Shown here: positions 35,851 to 49,659 of the stretch, in pieces | How positions within the stretch are numbered: the first letter of the stretch is position 1 | Layout: every line of letters starts with the position of its first letter | Assembly: GCA_051294375.1 (NCBI GenBank) | Contig: CM119264.1 | Coordinates: forward strand, 26,781,199 to 26,845,198 | Length of the DNA stretch: 64,000 nt | Reading direction: 5' to 3' | Source: Paraspadella gotoi | Lineage: Eukaryota > Chaetognatha | Program-made: the position numbers and the translations under genes | Notes under the pieces: generated by a model | Told to the model about the DNA's origin: nothing | What the model saw: the letters and a program-made list of their open reading frames with translations, nothing else | Databases searched by the model: none

Positions 35851-37814
35851 TTTTCTCTCCTTCTTTTTCCTCGATTTAGGACGAGATTTTATCGAGCGAG
35901 AAAACAAAATTCGACCACTTTTTTTTCCTTTTTTTTCTTCAAAACGCGTGTTTGAATATTTTTTTATGTTTTTTAAGAGGAAATAATATTAAGGGCGTTT
36001 TCTCGCCCTTTTTTTTTACGAAAAAAAGGGGAAACGTTATTAAGGCTTTTTTATTTCCTTTCTTTTTAAAAATGTTTTTTTTGTTGTAATTTTCGTAATC
36101 GATTTGAAGGCAACAAAAATGCCAAACAAAGATGAAGAATTTTCGTTCGCACCCGGTGACCGTGTCGAAAGGTGGAGGGAAGGATGGGCGGAGGAAAGTG
36201 GGGTGAAGAAAGGAAAGAAGGGAGATCGAGATAAGAATTGGGTGAGTACTAAGTAGTGTGAATATCGGGCTGTTGATAAAGGAAAGATAAAGAAAAATAT
36301 ACGGAGTGTCTCAAAAGCCTTTGTAGATAAACCGAAACCTGGTAATGAATGGAATTTATACGTTCAAAAGACAAGGATGTCAAGTATAATTGACCTTATC
36401 GCCGAAATAATACAAGGTAATATTTTTAAGCATACTTCAAAACTATGCCATTTTGGGCCAGTTTCAGGTTCTTGCTACTACACTTTAAGGTAAGACAAAG
36501 AAGAGAAAAAATTTACTCGCTGGTTCGTCAGTTTTTATGGGTAACGGCTTAGTTACGTGTCTAATAATTTATAAAATAGTTATAAAAGTATTTCATTTCA
36601 TCATTTAGACTGAGATTAAGCGATTTTTAAATCGAATTGAAGATCTATGTTCAAATGTATTCCACGATGAAATTGGGGCGGTTGAATCTATTCTGCAAGA
36701 ATAGACTAAAGCAAGAAAATAAGCTTTCAGCGTTTTAAAAAAACATTTAATTAAGATTCCATTTGAATTTGATATTTGGTTGCTCTTGTATTTGTTTCAT
36801 TCGCTTTAGTTTTATTTGTAGTAGTTTTTAAGTTGGACTAGTATATTCTATGGATAACTTACGCTCAGCGTGTATCTTAGCATCAGGATAAGTATCAGTT
36901 TTCCGGTCGCCATTTTGCGGAATTTTTCGTGTCAAATCTGTGATTTCTTTGCTAAACATCGAAAAGGCGCAACCTATGGAGCATAAACTAAGTAATTTTA
37001 AAAAAGTGATTTAGAACCTCAATAATTTAACATATACTGCGAACATTGGTGTGACAGTAAATAAGAGTATAAAAGCAACATGATAAGACTTGCGGCAACC
37101 GTGGCACAAGATCGGCTGGGACGGACTACTACGTCGGAGCGATCAATTCGATTTGCGACAGGTAAGAAATGGTTTTTTTGACCAGGGTATAAAGAACGGG
37201 CCGGTGAAGATTCAGGCTGAGTATAGGTAAGGTAAATCCGGATAAGAATACCGCGAAGTACTCGCATTGCAGCCTGCAAAATAATTATGGAACGAAACCG
37301 TCTTTAAGATTATATAAGAGAGGAACAACTGATTAGCGGTAAAATAGATAAATATAGGCTGTGGTAATCAGTAAATGGCAAGATTTAATGTTAGTTTGGA
37401 AACTTTGGTGAATTTCAAACGAAGATAACGAAGAAAATAAGTTCCTGAGGAAACCTATAAAATTTCCCGAATTTGAATGGTTGCCTTTTGTACCGTGATT
37501 GAGACTTGCTGATGATCGTCACGGACTTCAAAGCAGCTCGTGACGTGCACTGATTACATTTCATCGAATTCGGACGAGAACAACAAAAAGATAAGAACTG
37601 TCCTATCGCAGTTTCGAAACGTTTTAGATTGTAGATTTTGCGAGCAATAGTCAGCCAAATGAGGTGCAAAAATATAATAGAACTATTGGACTGAACACTA
37701 TATGTCAATACTCGTGAATCTCCCATTGCAACTGATCTTGAAATACCCTTCATTTAATCAGTCACCTGCTCCATAAACCTACGCTCCATAAACCGAAGCC
37801 ACTTACTTACTCAC

Positions 37815-37983
37815 CGGAATATCTTCTCCCTCTTCCTCCTCCTCCTCTTCCTCCTCTTCCTCCTCCTACTCTTCCCCATTTCCTCCTCCTCTCTTCCCCT
37901 TCTTCCCCCTCTTCTTCTTCCTTCCCCTCTTCCTCCTCCTCCTCTTCTCCCCTCTTCCTCCTCCTCAGCAGTCCGACCACGCG
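37815..37983 (-). CDS. Poly-glutamate exon of unknown gene (copy 1)
   Basis: Minus-strand exon bounded by acceptor TTTTTATTTCCTT..CGAAG and donor ATTCCG|GTGAGT. It is mostly GAG/GAA codons followed by GEDIP. It is 169 nt here against 72 nt in copy 2, because the GA-rich triplet run is longer and interrupted. The length is not a multiple of three, so indels are likely. Adjacent exons were not found. The plus-strand Pro/Ser/Leu frames here are shadows of the same tract. Confidence 0.4.
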
Positions 37984-38895
37984 CTTCGATAAGGAAATAA
38001 AAACAGGTGATGACCTACCTAATCTCCCTTACCGTAATCTCTCGCCTCCTCACTCAACCTATTTCTTTCTCTTTCCTTTCTCTCTCTCTCTCCCTTACCC
38101 GCGCCCCGCGTTTTTCAGGTCGAGTTTCCGCCGATCGTCAAACGCAGAAGAGAGAAAAGACCGAACAGGATTTTTTTTTTGTTTTAAACCGCGAACAAAA
38201 TTGTAATTGAAATTAACATTAAAGTTAAGTTAATACTCAAATCAATTTTACAGAATACGTCAAAATCAATTTTACTATTAAACTAAACTAACAAAACTAA
38301 TGCATAACTCTCGAAAGAAAAGAAACGAATGTCAGATTTTATTCGACGACAAAAAATAAACAAACGTAAACAAACTTGCCGTCAATCGGCGTCGATTAAG
38401 AACGCCACGCCCCCTGGCGCTCCTCGCTCCACCGGAAGAAGGCGCGCGTAACTTAGGGGTTCTCACCCCGGGCGCCACGGATCGGCGTCGGTCATAGAAA
38501 TGGCGACGGAGAGGGCGTGGCACTTCCGGTTCACTGCGACCGATAGGATTTTTGGAATCAGGAGCCCCAGACGGAAGTCGTGTCTCTGCGACGTGTCGCT
38601 CGTCGATCGTCGTCGTCGTCGTATAACAAAAAGCCCTTCGTACGAACTGCTGAACAGTCCAGCGATCAAAACACTTGTATCTAAAAATTATGATTCTCTC
38701 TCTATCTTCTCTCTCTCTCTGTTTCTCCAAAACCTTCTCACGCTCTTCTGTTCTCTCTCTCTCGCTACCCCTCCCAAGCAGATTAACCGGCCGCTCTTCT
38801 CCGATCGGCGCCACGATCGACACCGCCTTCTCTCTCATCTGTCTCTCTCTCTCTCTCTCTCTCTTCTCCTCTCTCTCTCTCTTGTCTTCTCTCTC

Positions 38896-38933
<38 letters not shown>

Positions 38934-39135
38934 ATCCCTCTCTCTATTCTCTCTCTCTCTCTCTCCTCTCTTCTCTCTCTCTCTCTCTTTTTCTCTCTCT
39001 ATCGGCGCCACGAATCGACGCCGGTTCCTTCTCGATTCCACGGACGACGTCGAAACAATTAGGCGTCATTTGCTATTCCGGGAAAAGAATGGAAATTAAC
39101 GAACTCGAAAAATGGTGACATTTTCTGGGGATGAT

Positions 39136-39250
<115 letters not shown>

Positions 39251-39507
39251 GCGCGACACCTGCGGCACCCCTGGGACCCGGAAAATGTTTAATTTTTTTT
39301 CAACGTTCAGTAGGAGGTTCTTTCTCCCTTTTCTTTCATTTTTTTAATCAATTTTTTTTTCTCGTTTGTCACTTTTTCCTTTTCTCTTCTTTCGCTCACT
39401 CGTGTTTGTCTCCCATTTTTTGTTTCTTCTTTGAGTTTTATCTTCATTTTAAAAATGTTTTCTTTCTTTGGTGTTCTTTTGTTTTTTCTTCATTCGTCAC
39501 CAAATAG

Positions 39508-39903
39508 ATGTCGTGCTCTTTTTTCCCGGACAAACTGACGCCGCAACGCAGAATAACGACGCCACAGTTGCGCAGACAGCAGCGACCACGCCGCCATCTC
39601 CTTTTCGCGTCAAACCCAACGCCCTCCAGTCGATTCTGGTGCTCCATTTCATGCTTTTCCCAAACCAACGTCGTCAACAGCAGTTCCTAAGTTTTTGGTC
39701 CAAATGAGTTTTCAATATTTCGACAGGCTCTCCTTTCCCTCGCCGGGCCTCTCACGTTGCAGGACGAAGTTGTCTTGGAGATAGAAGATCATTACACCAG
39801 CAGAGCAGAGCAGCGACCGCCGCTTCCGCTGCACCAGTCGGTAGAAGCGTCACCTTCTCCTTTAAGCTTAAACTGCGTCAAGAAGAATGAACGTCTCCAT
39901 TAA
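39508..39903 (+). CDS. C-terminal exon of an unknown gene (copy 1)
   Basis: After the acceptor TTTTTTCTTCATTCGTCACCAAATAG, a frame rich in unique sequence reads DAATQNNDATVAQTAATTPP, then PFRVKPNALQSILVLHFMLF and PNQRRQQQFLS. At a run of five T (39692-39696) the frame shifts by one base. Copy 2 lacks the extra base, and with its reading the frame continues FGPNEFSIFRQALLSLAGPL, then TLQDEVVLEIEDHYTSRAEQ and RPPLPLHQSV to a TAA at 39901. The result is about 130 residues: a polar N-terminal part, then helical-looking Leu-rich segments. I recognise no domain. An AATAAA lies directly over the stop. The one-base shift is most simply a homopolymer error. Confidence 0.45.
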
Positions 39904-41204
39904 TAAAAAATGATTATGAAATCTACGAACCACAATTACACAAATATCAGAATCACTTCATTTCCATCGCATGTTTTCGATGGCCCACCTTTTTCTCTCT
40001 TGAATCTCTTGTAAATACTCTCTTTTACTCCTTCTCTGTCTTTCTATCGCTTTCTCTTGTACAAATAGTCGCCATTTTCATATATACTCTTTCATTGATG
40101 CACCACTTTAACCTTAAAGGATGTTACGCACAAAATGCTATTGAGATCCTCTCATAGTTTATTAAATATGTATTCTGAATCATACATAGTTGATTAATAA
40201 TTCTCCAATTCAACTCTCGTTATATAATTTATAAATTATATTTTATATTTATTTTATTTATTTTATATTATATTTTTATTTGTTGCTGATCTATGCTACT
40301 GTATCATTATTGATATGAAATAAATTCTCTTCATAACGTATTATAAACAAGAAAAATTGGGAAAAAGCGAATTGAAGTCGATTCTGTTCCATTCCTACTT
40401 TCCGATTACTTTCCTTCCTTTTGATTCGATTACTTTTCGATTCTTCCGATTTCTGCTTTCGGATTCTTACTGACTCAACCGATTCTTCTTCTGTTCCTAG
40501 CGAAAATATCTTCCCGCCCGTCGCCGATCATATTATTCCCATTATCCACATTATCCTTTAAAAATTTCCAGCCTCCTTCTGCCCATCCAATCAAGGCTCA
40601 CGGGATTTTCGCTTCCCGCGATTTCCACGTGAACCTCTCTCACCCTCCTCAACCTCCCACCTCACCCCCTCTCGACCTCCTCGCGGACTCGGTCCTACCG
40701 ACGAGACCCTCACATCAACACCTCGATCCTCAATGCCAGTACAGTCGCGATATATCCACTTTACATACGACACTTCCTAAACATCAATGTACTCTTGTTT
40801 TATTCTTATTCCCCTCTTACTCTCTCTCCTCTCGTCTCGTCTCTTCTTCTCATCTCTCTTCTCGCTCCTTCCTCTCAAGTCTCTCTTCATACCTTCCCTT
40901 CCCAAGCATCCTCTCTCTCCCTTTCTCTTCCACCTCTTTTTCCACCGTTTGATTCACCAGCACAAAATCTCTTCCATCCACTTGACGGTACATCTGATAA
41001 GCAGTCTTCTCTCACTTCCCTTCCTCTTGACTGGAGGGAGCGAAACAGGGAGGCTTTTAAAAGCGTCATAGGAGGAGTGAAGAGATAGGAAAGAGGAGGA
41101 GGAAGTGAGGAAGGAAGGAGGAGAAGAAAAGAGGAAAGAAGAGGAAGAGATAAGAGCCAGGCCACAATGAAATTTATAGCAGATATTATTTTTTTATTTC
41201 GCGT

Positions 41205-41262
41205 GGGCTTAGTTTATCGGTTAGAGCGACTTTTGACAGTCTAGGAGTCTCTCAACGTCATT
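41205..41262 (+). other. tRNA-like segment, possible SINE head
   Basis: GGCTTAGTTTATCGGTTAGA followed by GCGACTT resembles a tRNA D-arm (A-box-like), but a convincing B box and acceptor stem are missing. Counterparts with indels are at about 51340-51395 and 53418-53470. It could be a tRNA-derived SINE remnant; it does not fold as a proper tRNA by eye. Confidence 0.25.
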
Positions 41263-41833
41263 CTTTCCCAGTCGGGTCTTCCGTCTGTCTGTTCCGTGAG
41301 CTGCCATCCGTCTGTCTCTGTTTAATCGACTTTTTTCTCGTTACGTTTCAAACCAGTGTGAAGAGGCTGAACCAAAGATAAAAGGTCGGGAGATCCAGAG
41401 TTGAATTCGTTGTCTTGGGATAAGAAAATGTAACATCGACTGTTTCGCAGGATCATAAGCAGAGAGAGAGAGAGAGAGAGAGAGAAGAGAGAATAGTTCT
41501 TTCCAATCTAAGCCCGCTTCCATTTCCCTTGTTTCCTCCCACTTCTCTTTCTAGATTTCCTCCAATATTCCTTTTTAAACGTTCTCCTGTTATCCCTCAC
41601 TGCGCGCTCTCCCCCGCCCTTGTCAGGAAGGGCAGTGTTTTTGTTTTCCACGTCAATTTTTGCTGTTAAAGAGAAAATAATGAATAATAATTTTCCTTAA
41701 AGTAGGTTTAAATATGTATTAAATACTAATAGCTTACGTTAAGTATAGGCTAAAAAACGATCAAACCAATAAAAATATTAAATTCGTAAATTATATAATA
41801 ACGCATTCGGTGATCTTGGCAAGTGCCCGTTAG

Positions 41834-41960
41834 TATGAAATTGGTTTAGCAACCAAGATATTATTAATGATTCATTCATTCATAAGAAATCATCCACCCC
41901 TCTAAATTTATGGACAGGGCTATCAGGTTTGAAATCTCTCTGTTTGCTTCAACCATCCAA
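41834..41960 (+). repeat. Dispersed repeat family D, copy in duplication B
   Basis: Element beginning TATGAAATTGGT..CAACCAA, then ATTCATTCATT, CTCTAAATTTA, GGACAG and CTATCAGG. Related copies are at 51910-52000, 52226-52335, 53990-54100, 56845-56961 (inverted) and 57357-57480. The last two are in the kinase gene and outside the duplicated blocks, so this is an interspersed element of about 120 bp, possibly a MITE, with TTGGT/ACCAA inverted ends near its left edge. Confidence 0.7.
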
Positions 41961-42059
41961 ATTTTCGTGATAGTCGTTAAATTATTTTATTCTACCAAAA
42001 CTACCCGGGTCCTTATCCCAACGATTTCCATCTAATCTTCGCTTGGACTCGTTACGCAA

Positions 42060-42320
42060 CAAATGCCCGTCACCGAAAGCGGCGCGTGCACGGCGTAGGC
42101 ACAGAGCGCCACGGTCACGGGCGGCCTCCCCCGACGAGTCTCCGGCGCCAGGCGACGCAGAGGAGCACCGATGAGGCGCCCGAGGAGAACTCGCTTCGAC
42201 AATTTTGGCGGCGCGAGAGGTCCGCGCGCAGGATAGGCGTGGGCATCGGCAGCGTTAGGTTATGCGTCGGCAAAGCGAGTCAGGCAGCGTCGGAGCGTCC
42301 ACGAGTCGAGGCTGTGGAGC
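42060..42320. other. GC-rich block, coding status unresolved
   Basis: A GC-rich, GGCGCC-rich stretch present three times (also 52385-52610 and 54175-54410), with 9-bp GCGTCGGCA tandem units at its right side in copies 2 and 3. Both strands are open in pieces (minus: ADAYLRCRCRRARPLAAAKL in copy 2), but frames are not preserved among the copies and I see no clear splice sites. It is followed by a GA tract. Confidence 0.35.
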
Positions 42321-42409
42321 GATTTCTACTGCCGCGTTCTTGCTTTGGGGAAACTTACGCCGATCGCGAGAGGCGCGGGAAGGTCCATTTGTTAAAGCGT
42401 CGCCGGGAG

Positions 42410-42840
42410 AGCAGAGAGAGAGAGAAGAGAGAGATATAGAGGGAGAGGAGAGAGAGAGAGAGAGCAGAAGAATAAGAGAGGAGAGGAGAGAGGAGGAGAA
42501 TATTAGAGGGGATGAGAGAAAGAGAGACGATAGAGAGAGAGCAGGAGAGAGAGAGAGGAGAGAGAGAGAAGAGAGAGATAGAGAGAGAGGAGAGAGAAGA
42601 GAGGAGAAAGAGAGAGAGATATAAGGGGAGAGAGAGAAGAGAGAGGCTAGAGGAGGAGAGGAGGAGGAGGAAGGAGAGAGAGGATAATAACGAGGGAGAG
42701 AGGAAAGAGAGAAGTTAGCGGATAGAGGAGAGAGAGAGAGAGAGAGGGAAGAGGGAGAGAGAAAGAGAGAAGATAGGATGAGAGAGAGAGAGGCAATGAA
42801 AGGGAGGCGAGAGAAGAGAGAGAGAGAGGGAGACATGAAA
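42410..42840. repeat. Long imperfect (GA)n tract
   Basis: About 430 bases of GA-rich sequence with frequent GG, AA and TA interruptions. The third copy at 54500-54918 is cleaner and contains a 25-N gap. Confidence 0.9.
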
Positions 42841-43171
42841 GAATGGAAAGAGGGTGGGAGGGATTTTGGAAGTATTAGAGAAATAAGTTGAGGAGAAAGT
42901 GAAAAAATTGCGGGAGTAATACAGTTAAAATAAAGATAGAAAGAACAACCCACCAACGAAAGAAGGAACACAACACTTTGATTAAATATGATATCGATTA
43001 GTTTTCCTTTTTTTTTTTTTTTTTTTTTCTTAAAATTTTTCTAAAAAAAAATTCCCCAAAATTTTCTCCATTTGCAAAAACTGCAAAACGCCGCATTTTT
43101 ATAAGGGGATCAAAGCTTTTCAAACAATTTTCCCTTTTCTTTCCATAAAACATCGATCAAAAACTTATGTT

Positions 43172-43271
43172 NNNNNNNNNNNNNNNNNNNNNNNNNNNNN
43201 NNNNNNNNNNNNNNNNNNNNNNNNNNNNNNNNNNNNNNNNNNNNNNNNNNNNNNNNNNNNNNNNNNNNNNN
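43172..43271. other. Assembly gap (exactly 100 N)
   Basis: A 100-N run is a common placeholder for a scaffold join of unknown size. It separates duplication B copies 1 and 2. Confidence 0.99.
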
Positions 43272-46200
43272 TCTTCACCAAACTGATTGTAATTTGTTTC
43301 AGAGAAGGAGGAGGAAGAGGAGAAAGGCTGAGAAAAAGTGAAAAAAATTTTTTCGAAAAGAATAAACTTTTCCTGCGAGGGGAAAAAAAGCACGATTGTG
43401 TAACTGTTATTCTTAGTTCATTTCATACTTCAAAAAAATTACGGTAGACACAGCGGAGCAGCAGCAGGGTAGCAACGCCCAGCAGCGCAGATTTTATACC
43501 TACCGCAGGCCACAGCAGCCTCCGAACCCGCCGCAGCATTCTCTGCACCCGCCGCGTCCTCGTCGCTTCGCATTCGACAAAAAGCGTAAAAAAAAAAAAA
43601 AAAAAAGAAAATAAGCGAAACTCGCGACGCCAAATGTTTACGCGACAAAAAAAAAAAAAAGAAGAAAAAGGAGATATTTATGTCGAAGGTTTCTCTCGAA
43701 AATGCTTTTGGTAATATAAGCCTACAAAAACACTTTTCTGCCGTTTATGTTGCTGACGCACCCTCGGTAGCCTCCCCTCCACCCATAGGCCTTAGCGCTT
43801 TGCCTTCAACAGCCCGAGCCATACTCTCTACCCCCTGTCCCCCCACCCGAACACCCCGGGGTCGTTCGTCCGTGAAATTCCGCGATGGCGTCGGCGTAGC
43901 GTGAATGGAAATGTTTTTCTGTCCCCGACGACATCGTCGTCATCATCAGTGTCGTCGTTGTTGTTGTCGTTGTTGTTGTTGTCCTCGTCGTTTCCGCTTT
44001 TAATTTCCTCGTCATCGTTGGCATCGCACTTTGAGATTTCGTCATGGTTGTCATTTGCGCATCCAATGGATTTTCGCTTCGTCGTTTTTTTGTTTCTCCT
44101 CATTGTCATCAGCTTCGTTGTCATTTACTTTGCATCGACGTCGTCGGTGTCGTCGTCGTCATCGTCGTCGTCAGACTCGGTTTGTCGGATCGGAAAAGGG
44201 AGCGGCTTTTTATCGAATGAATAAATTAAATGACAAATCGAGATGAAGTTTGACATAAAAATACGCGTTTGCTCGATGTTTGTTTAACGTGTGGAAAATT
44301 ATGTAAAACATTGACGCTTTGACACGTGAAAGGAATGAAGGCTGTTCTAAATAGAAAATCAACTATTCTACTTAATAAATCTAAATCTAAATCTAAATCA
44401 ACTAAATCTACTAATCTCGCTTATGCAACTAAATAAATCCTTATTAATGGACTAAAATTGAAACCGAATATATATATATCAAAAATGGATATATTGAATT
44501 CCGATAATTAAATCGTTGCAAACGTTACCTAATTTTAACTCAACTCGTCACAACGCAACTTTCACTACTCAAGCAAAACTGACTCGGCGTTTCGGCGTTT
44601 CTAGAAGTGGCGCGTGGTGTGGTGATAGAGATGGCTTCATGGCACTCTGAGATACTCGACGTTCGCTGTCAGAGATGGCAAAATATGGCGCTGAGGGATA
44701 CCACTTTCACAATCGAGATGGCGTACGCGGACTCGCTCCGGCTGACATCGTCGAAAAGAAATTCTTTACGCCCCAAAAAAAAAAACCGTTTAAACGTTGA
44801 AAAAAAAAACAAAAGATCTCGCGACTCGTAAACATAACGCCATCTTTGAAAGAAAAGAGCGCGGGTTGCGGAAGAAAACGCGATTAAAAACAAAAGCCTC
44901 GATTGAGAACAGATATGAGGGAAAGGAAGCGGGAAGAGAGCTTTGCCTTTTGCAATTAAAACTCAAGAAATGGACCATAAAGATGGGAAAGAGTGGCTGA
45001 GAGTAGTAGTATTGTACCGCGGTGTACATATATTTTTAGTCTCTTTATGCCAGTTGGTATTTAGTTGCGCCGCGAGTACTCGCGGAGCAACTTTTCGGTC
45101 GGTCTGTCGGTCGGTCGGTATGTCTGTCCGTCGGTCTTTCCCACTTACGTTAAAAATGCATATAATTTGCCTATAGTTAGTTTGTCATTTGATAAGACAG
45201 AAAAAACCTCAAATCTGACGGACTGCTAGCGCCGCCTTCAGGAATTCCTAAAACTATAAGGAATGAAAGACGGCATTTTGATACAGTGCATGTCATAAAT
45301 ACATGGGAGAAGAAAGTTTTTTAGACATGTCATGTCATAGCATATGATCAAAGGAAAATACACATGAAAATAAAGTCACTTCGGAGCAACACATTGGAAT
45401 TACCGATCTTATTTTCTTTTCATCTTTAAATTTCATTTTTGTCTTTTCTTTTAAATTTTTTTTCCTATTTTTTCCTTCCTATTTCTTTCCTCCATTCCTC
45501 TTTCCTCTATTCCTCTTTCCCCTATTCCTCTTTCCTCCATTCCTCTTTCCTCCATTCCTCTTTCCTCCCTTTTCCTCTCCTTCTTTTTCCTCGATTTAGG
45601 ACGAGATTTTATCGAGCGAGAAAACAAAATTCGACCCTTTTTTTTCCTTTTTTTTTCTTCAAAACGCGTGTTTTGAATATTTTTTATGTTTTTTAAGAGG
45701 AAATAATATTAAGGGGTTTTCTCGCCCTTTTTTTTACGAAAAAAAGGGGAAAACGTTATTAAGGCTTTTTTATTTCCTTTCTTTTTAAAAATGTTTTTTT
45801 TGTTGTAATTTTCGTAATCGATTTGAAGGCAACAAAAATGCCAACAAAGATGAAGAATTTTCGTTCGCCCCGGTGACCGTGTCGAAAGGGTGGAGGGAAG
45901 GATGGGCGGAGGAAAGTGGGGTGAAGAAAGGAAAGAAGGGAGATCGAGATAAGAATTGGGGTGAGTACTAAGTAGGGTGAATATCGGGGCTGTTGATAAA
46001 GGAAAAGAAGTAAAGAAAAATATAGGCATGTGGTCTACGAAAAGCCTTTTGTCAAGAAATGAACCGAATCTCCTGATTATTCAATATGAATGGTAAATTT
46101 TTTATACTTTGTAAACTATATCACAAAGAGTGCCGACAATGCGTGTAATAAAACGATTCCCTTAATAAATTTAATACAGTAAGATAGTTTTTTAAAGCAA

Positions 46201-48043
46201 TTTTTATCTTTCAAAAATCTTTGTCCATTTTTGTCCATTTCCAGTTTTGGCACTCTAACTTTCAAGGTGAAGATCAAAAAGAGAAAAAAATTTACTTCGC
46301 TTTTGGGTTCGCCTTCATGTTCTTTCTACTGGGGTAAAAGCATTTTTGTTAATGATTCACCGTTTGTCTGCAATGAATTTATTAAAGGGTTAGTCTAAAA
46401 ATGGTATTTTTTCATTTACATCATTTTAAACTAACTGAACATTTTTTAAAATTAATTGAAACTAATGCAAATATTCCCCATGAATGATAAGCTAATTAAT
46501 ATCTGTAAATATAAAGAACAATAAAAGCTTATCATGCCGTTTTCTTAAAAAAAAATTTTTAAGATGTCTTTGAAATTTGTGATTTTTTTGTGATTGTAGT
46601 TTATTTTTCATTTCGACTTTAGGTTTATTTGTTTTTATAGTTTTTATAAGTGTGGACTAGGTATTATTCTTGATAAATCTTAAAAAACCGCATCAATTTT
46701 GCGTTATCTTAAAGCATCAGGACTAAATTGTTTAATCATTTTTTCCGCCGTGTCGGGACACAATTTTTGCGGAAAATTTTTCCGCAAAATCTGTCGACTT
46801 TACTAAATCTGCTAAGCACCAAAATCGAAAAAAAAAGTGCGAGTTAACCGATTATTTGGAGCATAAATAAAGAAATATTATTTTAAAAAAAGTTGGATTT
46901 AGATACCTCAATACTAGTAATAACATATATCTAGTATGAAATTGGTATAGTATATAACACTTAAGCGAGTATACAAACGCATTAATGTGGATAAGATTGG
47001 CGGGCAAACGTGGCAAAGCAAGGATGCGGCGCCGGGCACGGCGCGACTCTTTACGTCGCGACGGCGCCGATCATCGAGCGAAACAGGGTAGAGAAAATGG
47101 AGAAGTTTTGACCAGGGGTAAAGAACGGCGCCGGTGGCGAAGGAAAGGGCAGTGCAAGTATAGGGTAAGGGGATAAATCGGCCGGGATAAGAAAAAGGAA
47201 ATTTTGCAGCTCAAAACTAATTTGGGGAAGAGGAATCCCTGGTCTTTAACGAGGTTATTAAAAGAAAAGAAGAGGAAACAAAATCTGATTTTAATTCGCG
47301 TAGTAAAATTAGAAAAAATTAAAAATTCATTCAAAGGCTGAGGTGAGTTACAGTCGGAGTTAAATCGCAAAAGATCTTTTTTAATTTGTTTTTACGTTTT
47401 GGAAAACTTTGGTGGGGTGAAAATCTTTTTGCAGAAACGAAGATGAGACGAAAGCAGAAATATAAGGTTTTCCTAGAGCGAAAAAAAAACCATTAAAATA
47501 AAAATTAATTCCCGATTAATTATGATAATTTGGTTGCCTCTTTTTTGTACCGTTGAGATATTTGAGATTTCTTGCTTGAAAATTGAATGAACTCGTCACG
47601 TGACTTTCAAAAGTCAGCGTCTTGTGTGTCGTGCACTGGATTAGCGAATTTCATCGCGACATTCGGGTGGACGAATGATAACAACAAAAAAAACTTCGAT
47701 AAAAGCGAAACTCGTCTCAAATTTCGTTATTCGCGATATGTTTTACGTAGTTAAATATCGCTTTATAAGATTTCGATAATTGGATTTGTCGCCGGAGCAA
47801 GTGACGTCAGCCAATATGAGCGTCGCAAAAAAATATAAGTCCACGAAACTTATTATTGGACTGAAACGACTATAATTCGTATATATATATCGTTCGTGAA
47901 TGCTCGCGCATTTCGGACAAAACTGATCCAATTATGAAAGGACATAGCTCCATTTCATTAGTTTAATCAAGGTCACAACTGCTTTATTTCCCTTTATATA
48001 ACCCTACGCCTCCCATAAACCGAAAAGCCACTTACTTACTCAC

Positions 48044-48115
48044 CGGAATATCTTCTCCCTCTTCCTCCTCCTCCTCTTCCTCCTCTTCCTCCTCCTCAGC
48101 CAGTCCGACCACGCG
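48044..48115 (-). CDS. Poly-glutamate exon of unknown gene (copy 2)
   Basis: Minus-strand exon of exactly 72 nt (24 codons, phase 0 at both ends): RVVGLA, 13 glutamates, then GEDIP. The acceptor is TTTTTATTTCCTTTCGAAG and the donor CCG|GTGAGTAAG, near consensus. This is the cleaner version of the exon at 37815-37983. A glutamate-rich acidic linker is all that can be said of function. Confidence 0.5.
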
Positions 48116-49659
48116 CTTCGAAAGGAAATAAAAACAGGATGACCTTACCTAATCTCCCTTACCTTAATCTCTCGCCCTCCTCACTCACCTATTCTCTCTT
48201 TCCTTTCTCTCTCTCTCTCCCTTACCCGCGCCCCCGCGTTTTTCAGGTGAGTTCCGCCGAATCGTCAAACGCAGAAGAGAGAAAAGACCGAACAGGATTT
48301 TTTTTTGTTTAAACGCGAACAAAATTGTAATTAATAACATTAAAGTAAGTTAATACTCAAATCAATTTTACAGAATACGTCAAAATCAATTTTACTATTA
48401 AACTAAACTAACAAACTAATGCATAACTTCGCGAAAGAAAGAAACGAATGTCGATTTTATTCGACGACAAAAATAAACAAACGTAAACAAACTTGCGTCA
48501 ATCGGCGTCGATTAAGAAGCCACGCCCCCTGGCGCTCCTCGCTCCACCGGAAGAAGCGCGCGCGTAACTTAGGGGTTTCTCACCCCGGGCGCCACGGATC
48601 GCGTCGTGCATAGAAATGGCGACGGAAGAGGGCGTGGCACTTCCGGTTCACGCGACCGAAGGATTTGGAATCAGGAGCCCCAGACGAAGTCGTGTCTCTG
48701 CGACGTTGTCGTCGTCGTCGTCGTCGTCATAACAAAAAGCCCTCGTTACGAACTGCTGAACAGTCAGGATCAAAACACTTGTATCTAAAATTATGATTCT
48801 CTCTCTATCTCTCTCTCTCTCTGTTTCTCAAAACCTCTCACGCTCTGTCTCTCTCTTCTCTCGCTCCCCTCCAGAGATTAACACGCGGCGCTCATTCTGC
48901 CGATCGCGCGCCACGAAATCGACACCCGGCTCTCTCGTCTCTCTCTGCTCTCCTTCTTCTCTCTCATCTCGTCCTCTCTCTCATCTCAATTTCTCTCGTG
49001 CTGTCTTCTCTCTCTCTCTCGTCCATTCCTCTCTCTCTCCATCAGACTCTCTCTTGTTCCTCTCACCTCTCTACTCTCTCTCTCGTCTCTCTCTCTTTCT
49101 CTCTCTATCGGCGCACCGAATCGACGCCGGTTCCCTTCCGATTCCACGGACGACGTCGAAACAATTAAGGCGTCAATTGTAGTATCCGGGAAAAGAATGG
49201 AAATTTAACACGACTCGCGAAAATGGTGACAATTTTCTGGGATGATTTTTCTCTCTCTCATCTCCTCGTCTCTCTCTCTCTTCTCTTCCTCTCTCCTCTC
49301 TCGTCCTCTCTCTCTCTCTCTCTCCTCTCTTTCCTCTCTCTCATCTCTCTCTCCTCTCTCCATCTTCTCTCTCTCTCTCTTCATCTCTCTCGGGGAACAC
49401 CTGGGACCCGGAAAAATGTTTAATTTTTTTTCAACGTTCAGTAGGAGGTTTTCTCCCCTTTCTTTCATTTTTTAATCCGCAATTTTTTTTTTCTCGTTTG
49501 TTCACTTTTTCCTTTTTCTCCTTCTTTCTTTCGCTCACTCGTGTTTGTCTCCCATTTTTTAGTTGTCTTCTTTGAGTTTTATCTTCATTTTAAAAAAAGT
49601 GTTTTCTTTCTTTGGTGTTCTTATTGTTTTTTATTTTTTCTCATTCGTCACCAAAATAG

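Noticed and set aside
37415-37753. 112-residue minus-strand frame in duplication B copy 1
   Set aside because: It lies in the worst-matching part between copies, is not open in copy 2, and has no motif. I treat it as chance.
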